A program made the translations under genes and the position numbers. From assembly GCF_900105755.1 (NCBI RefSeq), contig NZ_FNTQ01000001.1, positions 5,394,001 to 5,458,000 on the forward strand: a stretch of DNA of 64,000 nucleotides, in the 5' to 3' direction. Positions 49,281-58,127 of the stretch are shown here, piece by piece; position 1 is the first letter of the stretch, and every line of letters starts with the position of its first letter. Below the pieces are notes generated by a model that was given only the letters and a program-made list of their open reading frames with translations, made no database searches and was not told where the DNA came from. Source of the stretch: Streptomyces sp. Ag109_O5-10 (GTDB taxonomy: Bacteria; Actinomycetota; Actinomycetes; Streptomycetales; Streptomycetaceae).

Positions 49281-50150
49281 GTGAGCAGCCCCACCCCCGA
49301 CGCCCTCCTCGGCCCCGCCGACATCCGTGAGCTGGCGGCAGCGCTCGGTGTCCGCCCCACCAAGCAGCGCGGCCAGAACTTCGTGATCGACGCCAACACG
49401 GTCCGCCGTATCGTCCGCACCGCCGGGGTCCGCCCGGACGACGTCGTCGTGGAGGTCGGCCCGGGGCTCGGGTCCCTCACGCTCGCGCTCCTGGAGGTCG
49501 CCGACCGGGTCACCGCCGTCGAGATCGACGACGTGCTGGCCGGCGCCCTGCCCGCGACGGTCGCGGCGCGCATGCCGGCGCGGGCGGACCGGTTCGCGCT
49601 GGTCCACTCCGACGCGATGCACGTCACCGAGCTGCCGGGACCGCCGCCGACCGCCCTCGTCGCGAACCTCCCCTACAACGTCGCCGTCCCCGTCCTGCTC
49701 CACGTGCTCGACACGTTCCCGAGCATCGAGCGGACGCTGGTCATGGTGCAGTCCGAGGTCGCCGACCGGCTCGCCGCCGGACCCGGCAACAAGGTGTACG
49801 GCGTGCCGTCCGTCAAGGCCAACTGGTACGCCGAGGTCAAGCGCGCCGGCGCCATCGGGCGCAACGTCTTCTGGCCCGCGCCCAACGTCGACAGCGGGCT
49901 CGTCTCGCTCGTCCGGCGCGCGGAGCCGCTGAAGACGACGGCCTCGAAGCGGGAGGTCTTCGCGGTCGTCGACGCGGCGTTCGCGCAGCGCCGCAAGACC
50001 CTGCGGGCGGCGCTCGCCGGCTGGGCCGGGTCCCCGGCGGCCGCCGAGGCGGCACTGGTCGCGGCCGGGGTCTCGCCGCAGGCCCGCGGCGAGGCGCTGA
50101 CGGTCGAGGAGTTCGTGCGGATCGCAGAGCACAAGGAGTCCAGCCAGTGA
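49281..50150 (+). CDS. ksgA: 16S rRNA dimethyladenosine transferase KsgA/RsmA
   Basis: 289 residues. RPTKQRGQNFVIDANTVRRI, SAM motif VVEVGPGLGSLTLAL near residue 52, acidic VTAVEID and catalytic NLPYNVAVPVLLH near 125 are all present, with the C-terminal QRRKTLRAAL domain. It dimethylates A1518 and A1519 of 16S rRNA during 30S maturation. GTG start; TACCCT 6 nt upstream suggests a leaderless transcript. It overlaps ispE by four bases (GTGA). Confidence 0.96.
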   Translation: MSSPTPDALLGPADIRELAAALGVRPTKQRGQNFVIDANTVRRIVRTAGVRPDDVVVEVGPGLGSLTLALLEVADRVTAVEIDDVLAGALPATVAARMPARADRFALVHSDAMHVTELPGPPPTALVANLPYNVAVPVLLHVLDTFPSIERTLVMVQSEVADRLAAGPGNKVYGVPSVKANWYAEVKRAGAIGRNVFWPAPNVDSGLVSLVRRAEPLKTTASKREVFAVVDAAFAQRRKTLRAALAGWAGSPAAAEAALVAAGVSPQARGEALTVEEFVRIAEHKESSQ

Positions 50151-51049
50151 GCGTCACGGTACGCGTCCCCGCCAAGGTCAACGTCCAGCTCGCGGTGGGC
50201 GCCGCGCGCCCCGACGGCTTCCACGACCTGGCCAACGTCTTCCTCGCCGTCGGCCTCTACGACGAGGTCACGGTCACGCCCGCCGACGAGCTGACCGTCA
50301 CCTGCGAGGGCCCGGACGCCGCCGAGGTCCCCCTCGACCGCACGAACCTCGCGGCGCGCGCGGCGCTCGCACTCGCCGAGCGCCGGGGCATCGAACCCGC
50401 CGTGCACATCCACATCGCCAAGGACATCCCGGTCGCCGGCGGCATGGCCGGGGGGAGCGCGGACGGGGCGGGCGCGCTGCTCGCGTGCGACGAGCTCTGG
50501 CAGGCGGGCGCCTCCCGTACCGAACTCCTCGCCATCTGCGCCGAACTCGGCAGCGACGTGCCGTTCAGCCTGGTCGGCGGCGCCGCCCTCGGTATCGGAC
50601 GGGGCGAGCGGCTGACCGTGCTGGAGACCGGCGGCACCTTCCACTGGGTGTTCGCGATGGCGGAGCGGGGCCTGTCGACGCCGGCCGTCTTCCGCGAGTT
50701 CGACCGCCTGGCGCAGGGGCGGGACATCCCGGAGCCGGTGGCCTCGCCGGACCTGCTCCAGGCGCTGGCGAAGGGGGACGCGGACGCGCTGGCCGCCGCC
50801 GTCTCCAACGACCTCCAGCCCGCCGCGCTCTCCCTCTTCCCGGAGCTCGCGGACACCCTCGACGCGGGGCGCGGGGCCGGAGCGCTCGCCGCCCTCGTCT
50901 CGGGCTCCGGGCCCACGACGGCCTTCCTCGCCCGCCACCCGGAGTCGGCCACCAAGATCGCCGACGCCCTGCGCACCTCCGGCACCTGCCACACGGTCCG
51001 CACGGCGACGGCCCCCGCACCGGGCGCCACGGTGATCCCTGGGGTGTAA
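50147..51049 (+). CDS. ispE: 4-diphosphocytidyl-2-C-methyl-D-erythritol kinase
   Basis: 300 residues, GHMP kinase. VRVPAKVNVQLAVGAARPDGFHDL at the N-terminus, ATP loop PVAGGMAGGSADGAG near residue 100 and LVSGSGPTTAFL near 255 are diagnostic. It phosphorylates CDP-ME in the MEP isoprenoid pathway, supplying terpenes, menaquinone and the polyprenyl phosphates used by Pmt and cell-wall enzymes. Its GTG overlaps the ksgA stop, the common ksgA-ispE coupling. Confidence 0.96.
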   Translation: MSVTVRVPAKVNVQLAVGAARPDGFHDLANVFLAVGLYDEVTVTPADELTVTCEGPDAAEVPLDRTNLAARAALALAERRGIEPAVHIHIAKDIPVAGGMAGGSADGAGALLACDELWQAGASRTELLAICAELGSDVPFSLVGGAALGIGRGERLTVLETGGTFHWVFAMAERGLSTPAVFREFDRLAQGRDIPEPVASPDLLQALAKGDADALAAAVSNDLQPAALSLFPELADTLDAGRGAGALAALVSGSGPTTAFLARHPESATKIADALRTSGTCHTVRTATAPAPGATVIPGV

Positions 51050-51091
51050 GCAAGCGCCCCGAAGGGTCACTGGGGGTCCCCCCCGGCCGAA

Positions 51092-51119
51092 GGCTGGGGA
51101 CGAACTGCGCGACCAGCCA
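51092..51119 (-). repeat. Dispersed intergenic element, copy 3 (inverted)
   Basis: On the minus strand TGGCTGGTCGCGCAGTTCGT followed by CCCCAGCC. It shares the GGTCGCGCAGTTC core with copy 2, and GCCCCGAAGGG nearby (51055-51065) matches its other end in reverse. Fills much of the ispE to ABC-F gap. Confidence 0.65.
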
Positions 51120-51272
51120 CGACGGCGCAGCAGCCGGCGGCCGGCGTGTGGCGGCACTTCCCGCGGCGCGCGCAGGCTCCGCTGCCTCGGCCGCTCCCAC
51201 AGCGGCCGAAGGATCACGGCTGACCTCCGACTACCCTGGATGGGCGATCCATCCCCCGTGCGCAGGAGTGAA

Positions 51273-53087
51273 ATGGCCGTCAACCTGGTCAATGTCGAGA
51301 ACGTCAGCAAGGTCTACGGCACCCGTGCCCTGCTGGACGGCGTCTCGCTCGGCGTGTCGGAGGGGGACCGCATCGGCGTGGTGGGCCGCAACGGCGACGG
51401 CAAGACCACCCTGATCCGGATGCTCGCCAAGCTGGAGGAGGCCGACACCGGCCGGGTCACGCACTCCGGCGGGCTGCGGCTCGGCGTCCTCACCCAGCAC
51501 GACTCCCTGGACCCGGCCGCGACCGTCCGGCACGAGGTCATCGGCGACATGGCCGACCACGAGTGGGCAGGCAACGCCAAGGTCCGGGACGTCCTGACCG
51601 GTCTCTTCGGCGGGCTCGACCTGCCGGGCTTCCCCAAGGGCCTGGACACCGTCATCGGGCCGCTGTCCGGCGGTGAGCGGCGGCGTATCGCGCTCGCCAA
51701 GCTGCTCATCGAGGAGCAGGACCTCCTCGTGCTCGACGAGCCGACGAACCATCTCGACGTCGAGGGCATCGCCTGGCTCGCCCGGCACCTGAGCACGCGC
51801 CGCTCGGCGCTGGTCTGCGTCACCCACGACCGCTGGTTCCTCGACCAGGTCTGCACCCGCATGTGGGACGTGCAGCGCGGCGACGTCTACGAGTACGAGG
51901 GCGGCTACTCGGACTACGTCTTCGCCCGTGCGGAGCGCGAGCGGATCGCGGCCACCGAGGAGACCAAGCGGCAGAACCTCGTCCGCAAGGAGCTGGCGTG
52001 GCTGCGCCGGGGAGCCCCCGCCCGGACCTCCAAGCCTCGTTTCCGGGTCGAGGCCGCCAACGAGCTGATCGCCGACGTGCCGCCGCCGCGGGACACCTCC
52101 GAGCTGATGAAGTTCGCCTCCTCCCGGCTCGGCAAGACGGTGTTCGACCTGGAGGACGTGACCGTCCAGGCCGGTCCCAAGGTGCTGCTCAAGCACGTCA
52201 CCTGGCAGCTCGGCCCCGGCGACCGCATCGGCCTGGTCGGCGTCAACGGCGCCGGCAAGACCTCGCTGCTGCGCGCCATGGCCGAGGCCGCCCGGACGGA
52301 GGGCGAGACGCAGCCGGCGGGCGGCCGGATCGCCGTCGGCAAGACCGTGAAGCTGGCCTACCTCTCCCAGGAGGTCGCCGAACTGAACCCGAACACGCGG
52401 GTCCTGGAGGCGGTCCAGCAGGTGCGCGAGCGCGTCGACCTCGGCAAGGGGCGTGAGATGACCGCCGGGCAGCTGTGCGAGACGTTCGGCTTCAGCAAGG
52501 AGAAGCAGTGGACGCCGGTCGGCGACCTGTCCGGCGGTGAGCGCCGCAGGCTCCAGCTGCTGCGCCTGCTCATGGACGAGCCGAACGTCCTCTTCCTCGA
52601 CGAGCCCACCAACGACCTGGACATCGAGACCCTCACCCAGCTGGAGGACGTCCTCGACGGCTGGCCCGGCTCGATGATCGTGATCTCCCACGACCGGTTC
52701 TTCGTCGAGCGGACCACCGACCGCGTCTTCGCCCTCCTCGGCGACGCCGCGCTGCGGATGCTGCCGCGGGGCATCGACGAGTACCTGGAGCGCAGGCAGC
52801 GCATGGAGGAGACGGTCGCCGCCACCGCCGGCGCCGCTGCCGCCGCCGCCAAGCCCGCCTCGACCGAGCGGAGCGCCGCCGACCAGCGGGTGGCCAAGAA
52901 GGAACTCCAGAAGATCGAACGGCAGTTGGACCGCGTCTCCGAGAGGGAGACCAAGCTGCACGACCAGATCGCCGCGAACGCGACGGACTTCGCGAAGGTC
53001 GCCGAACTCGACGCCCAGTTGCGCGACCTGGCCGGAGAGCGCGAGGAACTGGAGATGCGCTGGCTGGAGTTGGCGGAGGACGCGTAA
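51273..53087 (+). CDS. ABC-F family ATPase (Uup-like)
   Basis: 604 residues, two ABC domains and no membrane segment. Domain 1: Walker A GRNGDGKTTL near 38, signature LSGGERRRIALAKLL, Walker B DLLVLDEPTNHLD. An inter-domain arm (RAERERIAATEETKRQNLVRKELAWLRRG..) follows. Domain 2: Walker A GVNGAGKTSL near 330, signature LSGGERRRLQLLRLL, Walker B VLFLDEPTNDLD. The last 75 residues form a coiled coil (ELQKIERQLDRVSERETKLH) as in Uup. ABC-F proteins act on the ribosome, either in housekeeping or as antibiotic protection factors; the Uup-like tail and core location favour housekeeping. SD AGGAG precedes the ATG. Confidence 0.92.
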   Translation: MAVNLVNVENVSKVYGTRALLDGVSLGVSEGDRIGVVGRNGDGKTTLIRMLAKLEEADTGRVTHSGGLRLGVLTQHDSLDPAATVRHEVIGDMADHEWAGNAKVRDVLTGLFGGLDLPGFPKGLDTVIGPLSGGERRRIALAKLLIEEQDLLVLDEPTNHLDVEGIAWLARHLSTRRSALVCVTHDRWFLDQVCTRMWDVQRGDVYEYEGGYSDYVFARAERERIAATEETKRQNLVRKELAWLRRGAPARTSKPRFRVEAANELIADVPPPRDTSELMKFASSRLGKTVFDLEDVTVQAGPKVLLKHVTWQLGPGDRIGLVGVNGAGKTSLLRAMAEAARTEGETQPAGGRIAVGKTVKLAYLSQEVAELNPNTRVLEAVQQVRERVDLGKGREMTAGQLCETFGFSKEKQWTPVGDLSGGERRRLQLLRLLMDEPNVLFLDEPTNDLDIETLTQLEDVLDGWPGSMIVISHDRFFVERTTDRVFALLGDAALRMLPRGIDEYLERRQRMEETVAATAGAAAAAAKPASTERSAADQRVAKKELQKIERQLDRVSERETKLHDQIAANATDFAKVAELDAQLRDLAGEREELEMRWLELAEDA

Positions 53088-53350
53088 CAGGCGTACCCAC
53101 CGGCGTGAATGAGCCCTCTTCCCCTCCCCGCGCAACCCCCTTGCGCCGGGACGGTGAAGGGGGCGTGAAGGCGCGTAACGGCGCCATCACGGGCCGGTTC
53201 TCCCTTGGGAACAGCGGCAGATGCGGGCCCGTGGGCTGTCGGTGCCGGGTGGTACAAAGGTCAGTCTGAGAACTGCCTGAGCGCGACCGCGGGTCCGTCA
53301 CCGGCCTCGGGCAGTGGCTCGAAATCAGTGAACGAGGGGGAAGAACGCTG

Positions 53351-55114
53351 ATGTCACAGCCGCCCGGCCAGCCGCCGCAGGGCGCTTTCGGAGCGCCACA
53401 GGACCCGCCGCCACCGGGCGGCGGCTTCGGCCCTCCCCAACAGCCGCCCGCCCAGGGCGGTTTCGGCGCGCCTCAGGGCATGCCCCCGCTCCCTCCCCAG
53501 CCGCCCCACCAGCCCCAGCCGGGGTACGGCTACCCTCAGCAGCCCGCCCCCGGCACCTATGCCCAGCCGGCCGGCCCCTACGGCACACCGGGCCCGTACG
53601 GGCCGCAGCCCGGGTACGGCTATCCCCAGCAGCAGCCGCAGTACCCCGGCGGACCGGGGATGCCCCCGCCGCCCGGCGGCGGAGGCGGCCGCGGGCCGTT
53701 CAAGGGGAAGCCCGCGCTGATCGTCGCGGCGGCGGTGGCCGGACTGCTGGTCGTCGGCGGCACGGTGTACGCCGTGACCAGCGGCGGGGACGGCGGCGGG
53801 AAGCCGGTCGCCCGGCAGTCCGACGACCCCGCGTCCGCCGGCACCCCGGCCGACCCCGGTGACGGCAGCGGCGACGGCCGCGCGGACCCGGAGAACCTCA
53901 ACGCGGGCCGCAGGTCGGGCGAGGCCAAGGTGCTCTGGTACAAGTCGGCACCCGACGCGCCGGCCTCCGGCGCCGACGCACCCGGCATGTGGATCACCGC
54001 GAAGACGGCGGTGAAGGCGGCGTACAAGCAGGTCTTCGCCTACAAGGTCGGCAACGGCGACCCGGCCTGGGCCCCGATCACCTTCCCGCAGAAGATCTGC
54101 GCGGTCACCTCGCAGAAGTCCGCGGACGACAAGGTCGTCGTGGCCTACATGAACGGCACCAGCGACCGCGCCAAGTGCAACCAGCTGCAGGAGATCGACC
54201 TCGACACGGGCCGGAAGGGCTGGACCGCGACCGTCGCCGACGGCGGACTGTTCGACAGCGCGCTCAGCATCGAGCTGACGATCAGCGGAAAGACGCTGAT
54301 GGTGGGCCGTTCCCAGTCCGGCACGGCGTACGACCTCGCCGGCGGACACAAGCTGTACGACAAGAAGGAGTACGGCGCGTCCTGCTTCCCGACGGGGTTC
54401 GCGGGCGGCCCGGACCGGCTGGTCCAGGTGGCGTCCTGCGCCGCCGGCGCCGGCGCCGAGCACGACGAGATCTCGCAGCTCGACCCGGCCACCGGCAAGG
54501 TCGAATGGACCCAGCCGGTCAAGAAGGGCTGGCAGGTCGAGCGCACCTACTCCGTCGACCCGCTCGTGGTCTACATGACCAACGAGGAGAAGAAGGCCTG
54601 GAACATCTCGGTCCTGGACGGCAAGGGCGCGTTCCGTTCCGAGGTCAAGGTCGACGAGAAGTTCGCGCCCGAGTGCGGCTGGGCGCTCCTGGCCCGCGAC
54701 CTGCAGGGCTGCCAGGGCGTGGCCGTCGACGCGAACACCCTCTACCTGCCGACCGACGTGAGCGGCAGCGCCAACGAGATCGTCGCGATCAGCCTGACCG
54801 ACGGCACGGCGAAGTGGCGGGTGAAGTCGCCGACGGACGAGTCGATGTACCCGGTCAAGGTCGAGGGCGGCAGACTCGTCGCCTACGTACGGCCGTCGTA
54901 CGACGCGGGCGGCCAGGTCGTGTCGATCCCGACCACCGGCGCGAGCCACCGGACGGCCAGGCTGCTGCAGAACCCGCGGCACACAGCCGACATCGAGGGC
55001 GGCTTCTACGACGGAGCGGTCGACTGGGCCGGCGGCCGCTTCTACCTCTCCTCCACACGGCTGACCGGCAGCGACGACGCGAAGGAGAAGCTGATGATGG
55101 CCTTCGGCAACTGA
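53351..55114 (+). CDS. Membrane-anchored PQQ-type beta-propeller protein (paralogue 1)
   Basis: 587 residues. Residues 1-118 are cytoplasmic, disordered and rich in Pro, Gly, Gln and Tyr, with PGYGYPQQ repeats. A single helix at about 121-141 (ALIVAAAVAGLLVVGGTVYAV) precedes a Gly/Asp linker and an outside PQQ_2-like propeller (about 185-585) with blade motifs EIDLDTGRKGWT, QLDPATGKVEWTQPV and ISLTDGTAKWRV and several paired cysteines. Actinomycete proteins of this kind are numerous and poorly understood. A 263-bp region before it carries no gene. SD GGGGGAA lies about 9 nt before the ATG. A close paralogue follows after 80 bp. Confidence 0.82.
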   Translation: MSQPPGQPPQGAFGAPQDPPPPGGGFGPPQQPPAQGGFGAPQGMPPLPPQPPHQPQPGYGYPQQPAPGTYAQPAGPYGTPGPYGPQPGYGYPQQQPQYPGGPGMPPPPGGGGGRGPFKGKPALIVAAAVAGLLVVGGTVYAVTSGGDGGGKPVARQSDDPASAGTPADPGDGSGDGRADPENLNAGRRSGEAKVLWYKSAPDAPASGADAPGMWITAKTAVKAAYKQVFAYKVGNGDPAWAPITFPQKICAVTSQKSADDKVVVAYMNGTSDRAKCNQLQEIDLDTGRKGWTATVADGGLFDSALSIELTISGKTLMVGRSQSGTAYDLAGGHKLYDKKEYGASCFPTGFAGGPDRLVQVASCAAGAGAEHDEISQLDPATGKVEWTQPVKKGWQVERTYSVDPLVVYMTNEEKKAWNISVLDGKGAFRSEVKVDEKFAPECGWALLARDLQGCQGVAVDANTLYLPTDVSGSANEIVAISLTDGTAKWRVKSPTDESMYPVKVEGGRLVAYVRPSYDAGGQVVSIPTTGASHRTARLLQNPRHTADIEGGFYDGAVDWAGGRFYLSSTRLTGSDDAKEKLMMAFGN

Positions 55115-55194
55115 ACGGAGCCCGTCCCCGCGCCGTCCCGCAAGCCACGCCGTCCCCAGCCGTCTCACGCGCCGTCTCCCGAGGTACTCCCGCC

Positions 55195-56874
55195 ATGACC
55201 CAGCCGCCCCCGCCCCCGCCCAACCAGCCCCCGAACCCGTACACCCAGCAGCCCGGTTACGGCTACCCGAACCAGCCGCCGCCCCAGCAGCCCGGCTACG
55301 GCTACCCGAACCAGCCCCCGGCCCCGAACCCGTACGCCCAGCAGCCCGGTTACGGCTACCCGCAGCAGCCGCCCCAGCCCGGCTACGGCTACCCGGGCGG
55401 CCAACCCGGCCGGCCCGCCCCGCCGGGCGGCCCCCGCCGCAACAACGCCGCGCTGTTCATCGTCGTCGCCGCGGTCGTCGCCATCGCGCTGATCGTCGGC
55501 GGCGGCATCTGGTACGCCAAGTCCTCCGGCGGCCACCGCAAGAAGGACGACACGGCGAACTCCACCGGCGGCACCGGCGGCCAGGGCGCGGACGGCGGGG
55601 AGACCGGCAGGGGGACCGAGAAGGTGCCCGCGGACCCCACCTCCAAGGTCCTCTTCCAGGTCCCGCTGCCCACGGCGCGGGACACCACCGTCACGGCCGG
55701 TTCCTGGCTCACCGGCAAGGTGTACGCGAAGACCGGCATCGCCCGGATCACCGGCTACGACCCCGATACGGGCGCCAAGCTGTGGACGATCCCGCTGTCC
55801 GGCCCGGTCTGCCGCGCCACCGGGCACGTCAGCGCCGACGGCCGGACCGCGGTCGTCTTCCAGCCGAAGATGCCCGCGAAGGGCTCCACGGCCGGCTGCA
55901 CCCAGGTGGCCGCGATCGACCTGAACACCGGCAGGAAGCTCTGGACCCAGACGGTCAAGTCCGGTGACGTACCGGTCAACTTCGACAACGTGACGGTCGC
56001 TCAGCAGACGGTCGCGGTCGGCGGCTCCAGCGGCGGCGCCGCCTTCGACCTCGCCTCCGGCAAGGTCCGCTGGCAGCCGAAGGCGGCCGACAGCTGCGAC
56101 GACGCCGGCTACGGTGGCGGCGCCAAGCTGGTCGCGGTCCGCAGGTGCGGCAGCGGCGACGCCGGCCAGTTGCGCATCCAGACCCTCGACCCGGTCTCCG
56201 GCAAGGTGCTCTCCGAGTACCGGATGGCCTCGGGCATCGACTACGCCAGCGTCGTGTCGACCGACCCGCTGGTGGTGGCCGCCGACGTCAACAACAGCGC
56301 CGGCGACGGCAGCGGCTTCTCGGACGTCTTCTCCATCGACAACAGGACCGGCGCCCTGCGCACCCGCATCTCCACGCCGGGCAGTTCCTACGCGGCCCGC
56401 TGCGACGGGATCTACGAACTGGAGAAGTGCACGGGAGTGGTGGTGGGCAACGACCGGCTCTACCTGGCGACCGAGCGGCACGACGGCGACGGGGACTACA
56501 CCAAGACCAACGAGATCGTCGCCTTCGACCTGGGCACCGGCAAGCAGACCGGCCAGCGTGCCGACGCCGGGGACAACTACACCATCACGCCCCTGCGCAT
56601 GGACGGCCCCGACGTGATCGCGTACAAGAACGCCCCGTACGACAAGGGCGCTCAGGTCGTCAGCATCGACGGCGGCTCGTTCAAGGAGACCAAGCTGCTG
56701 GAGAACCCGGTGACCACGGCGGTCAAGACCGTGGAGACCACCATGTCGCCCGACTACGCCGAAGTCCGCTACTCCCAGGGGCACCTCTACCTGTCCGCCG
56801 GGTACGCCCACGCCCCGACGTCCTCGTCGTCGGCGAAGGAGTACCTGGTCACGGCTTTCGGCGCGGGTGGCTGA
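55195..56874 (+). CDS. Membrane-anchored PQQ-type beta-propeller protein (paralogue 2)
   Basis: 559 residues. The first 80 residues contain four QQPGYGYP-type repeats with PNQPP spacers; the helix is at about 86-107 (LFIVVAAVVAIALIVGGGIWY). The outside part is a PQQ_2-like propeller with GYDPDTGAKLWTIPL, AIDLNTGRKLWTQTV, DLASGKVRW and AFDLGTGKQTG blades. It differs from paralogue 1 mainly in tail length. Gene order and spacing suggest co-transcription and perhaps a complex. GAGG lies about 11 nt before the ATG. Confidence 0.82.
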   Translation: MTQPPPPPPNQPPNPYTQQPGYGYPNQPPPQQPGYGYPNQPPAPNPYAQQPGYGYPQQPPQPGYGYPGGQPGRPAPPGGPRRNNAALFIVVAAVVAIALIVGGGIWYAKSSGGHRKKDDTANSTGGTGGQGADGGETGRGTEKVPADPTSKVLFQVPLPTARDTTVTAGSWLTGKVYAKTGIARITGYDPDTGAKLWTIPLSGPVCRATGHVSADGRTAVVFQPKMPAKGSTAGCTQVAAIDLNTGRKLWTQTVKSGDVPVNFDNVTVAQQTVAVGGSSGGAAFDLASGKVRWQPKAADSCDDAGYGGGAKLVAVRRCGSGDAGQLRIQTLDPVSGKVLSEYRMASGIDYASVVSTDPLVVAADVNNSAGDGSGFSDVFSIDNRTGALRTRISTPGSSYAARCDGIYELEKCTGVVVGNDRLYLATERHDGDGDYTKTNEIVAFDLGTGKQTGQRADAGDNYTITPLRMDGPDVIAYKNAPYDKGAQVVSIDGGSFKETKLLENPVTTAVKTVETTMSPDYAEVRYSQGHLYLSAGYAHAPTSSSSAKEYLVTAFGAGG

Positions 56875-57030
56875 TACGCGCTCTTCACCCTCGAATACGA
56901 GAAAACCCAGAGATTCCTCCGATCCGGGGCACTTCTCATCAGTAGGGGCAGCGCAACGTCGAACAAGCGTGTAGCTTCCGGGGGCATGAAGGACGGGGTG
57001 CCGGGGGGCCCTCTGTCCATGCGGACCAGT

Positions 57031-57054
57031 GGGCATCCATAGTGGGGCATCCAT
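57031..57054. repeat. Direct repeat GGGCATCCAT x2
   Basis: GGGCATCCAT at 57031-57040 and 57045-57054, 14-bp period, just upstream of the LuxR-type gene. Confidence 0.35.
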
Positions 57055-57077
57055 TGGGGGGACTGGGGGGTTGCTCT

Positions 57078-57770
57078 ATGGGAGTGCGGCTCATGGTGGT
57101 CGACGACCACCGGTTGCTCGCGGAGGCGCTGGCCTCGGCGCTGAAACTGCGCGGCCACCGGGTGCTCGCGGCGGCGGCACCGGCGGCGGGCGCGGCCGAA
57201 CTGGTGATCACACGGGCACCCGAGGTGTGCCTGCTCGGGACGGCGACACCGGCCGAGCCGGGGATCTTCGACCCGGTGGTGAGGATCAAGCGGGAACGGC
57301 CGCAGGTCGCCGTCCTGGTCCTGGGCCCGGTGCCGTCCCCGCGGGGCATCGCGGCGGCCTTCGCCGCGGGCGCCTCCGGGTACGTACGGCACGACGAGCG
57401 GATAGAGGGTGTCGAGCGGGCCATCATGAAGGCGCGGGCCGGGGAGGCCGCCGTGGCCCCCGCCCTGTTGCAGGGTGCCTTCGGCGAACTCCTCAACCCG
57501 GCCGCCCAGCCCGACGACGAGGGCCAGCGACTCCTGCAGATGCTCACCCCGAGGGAGGTCGAGGTCCTGGTCCGCGTCGCCGACGGCGAGGACACCCGCC
57601 TCATCGCCGCCGGCATGGGCATCGCCCCGAGCACGGCCCGCACCCACGTACAGCGGGTGCTGATGAAGCTGGGGGTGGGGTCGCGCCTGGAGGCGGCGGC
57701 TCTGGCGGCACGAACGGGCCTGCTGGACAGGGCAGGCCCGCTCGACAGTTCGGCAAGGCCGGACTTCTAG
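57078..57770 (+). CDS. LuxR-type regulator with degenerate receiver domain
   Basis: 230 residues. The N-terminal part follows the receiver fold (VRLMVVDDHRLLAEALASAL keeps the first acidic pair), but where the phospho-accepting Asp should stand the sequence reads VCLLGTATPAEPG, so the Asp is replaced by Gly. The conserved Lys is also replaced (GYVRHDE). The C-terminal HTH LTPREVEVLVRVADGEDTRLIAAGMGIAPSTARTHVQRVLMKLGV is intact. It is therefore an atypical, probably phosphorylation-independent regulator. No histidine kinase gene is adjacent. A second LuxR-type regulator of the same kind starts at the right edge. Confidence 0.86.
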   Translation: MGVRLMVVDDHRLLAEALASALKLRGHRVLAAAAPAAGAAELVITRAPEVCLLGTATPAEPGIFDPVVRIKRERPQVAVLVLGPVPSPRGIAAAFAAGASGYVRHDERIEGVERAIMKARAGEAAVAPALLQGAFGELLNPAAQPDDEGQRLLQMLTPREVEVLVRVADGEDTRLIAAGMGIAPSTARTHVQRVLMKLGVGSRLEAAALAARTGLLDRAGPLDSSARPDF

Positions 57771-57776
57771 ACCGGA

Positions 57777-58100
57777 TCAGTCATCGGCGTCTTTTGCCGG
57801 AGGCGCCGGCGGGGTGGGCCTGAGCCAGAGCCACACCAGGAAGAACACCCCCAGCAACAGCATCCCGATCCCGGTCCACAGGTTGATGTTGATTCCCTGT
57901 GCCTTGTCGATCTCGGCCTGCGAGTCCGTGATGCCGGTGATCGTGACGATGATCCCGTACAGCACGAACAGCCCGCCGATGATCCGCCGCAGATCGAAGA
58001 TCCGCGCGGCGGTCGCGGACCGGCCCTGCAGCTCGGAGACCTCGCGCTGGACGTCCTGCTCGGAGTAGTGGAACCCGGAGTGCCCGGAGTCGTCGGTCAT
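57777..58100 (-). CDS. Two-helix membrane protein next to the symporter
   Basis: 107 residues. A soluble N-terminal part (HYSEQDVQREVSELQGRSATAARIFDLRRII) with a short coiled segment is followed by two helices (GGLFVLYGIIVTITGIT and LWTGIGMLLLGVFFLVWLWL). The gene lies 27 bp downstream of the sodium:solute symporter on the same strand, so it may be an accessory subunit of that transporter. SD GGAGAG precedes the ATG. Family not assigned. Confidence 0.72.
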   Translation of the reverse strand: MTDDSGHSGFHYSEQDVQREVSELQGRSATAARIFDLRRIIGGLFVLYGIIVTITGITDSQAEIDKAQGININLWTGIGMLLLGVFFLVWLWLRPTPPAPPAKDADD

Positions 58101-58127
58101 GGTCTCTCCATCCTCCCGCTACCGGGA

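Noticed and set aside
47465..49627. A 720-codon minus-strand open frame across rpfB and into ksgA
   Set aside because: Covers two well-supported genes on the other strand, and part of its translation is just the reverse of the rpfB repeat.
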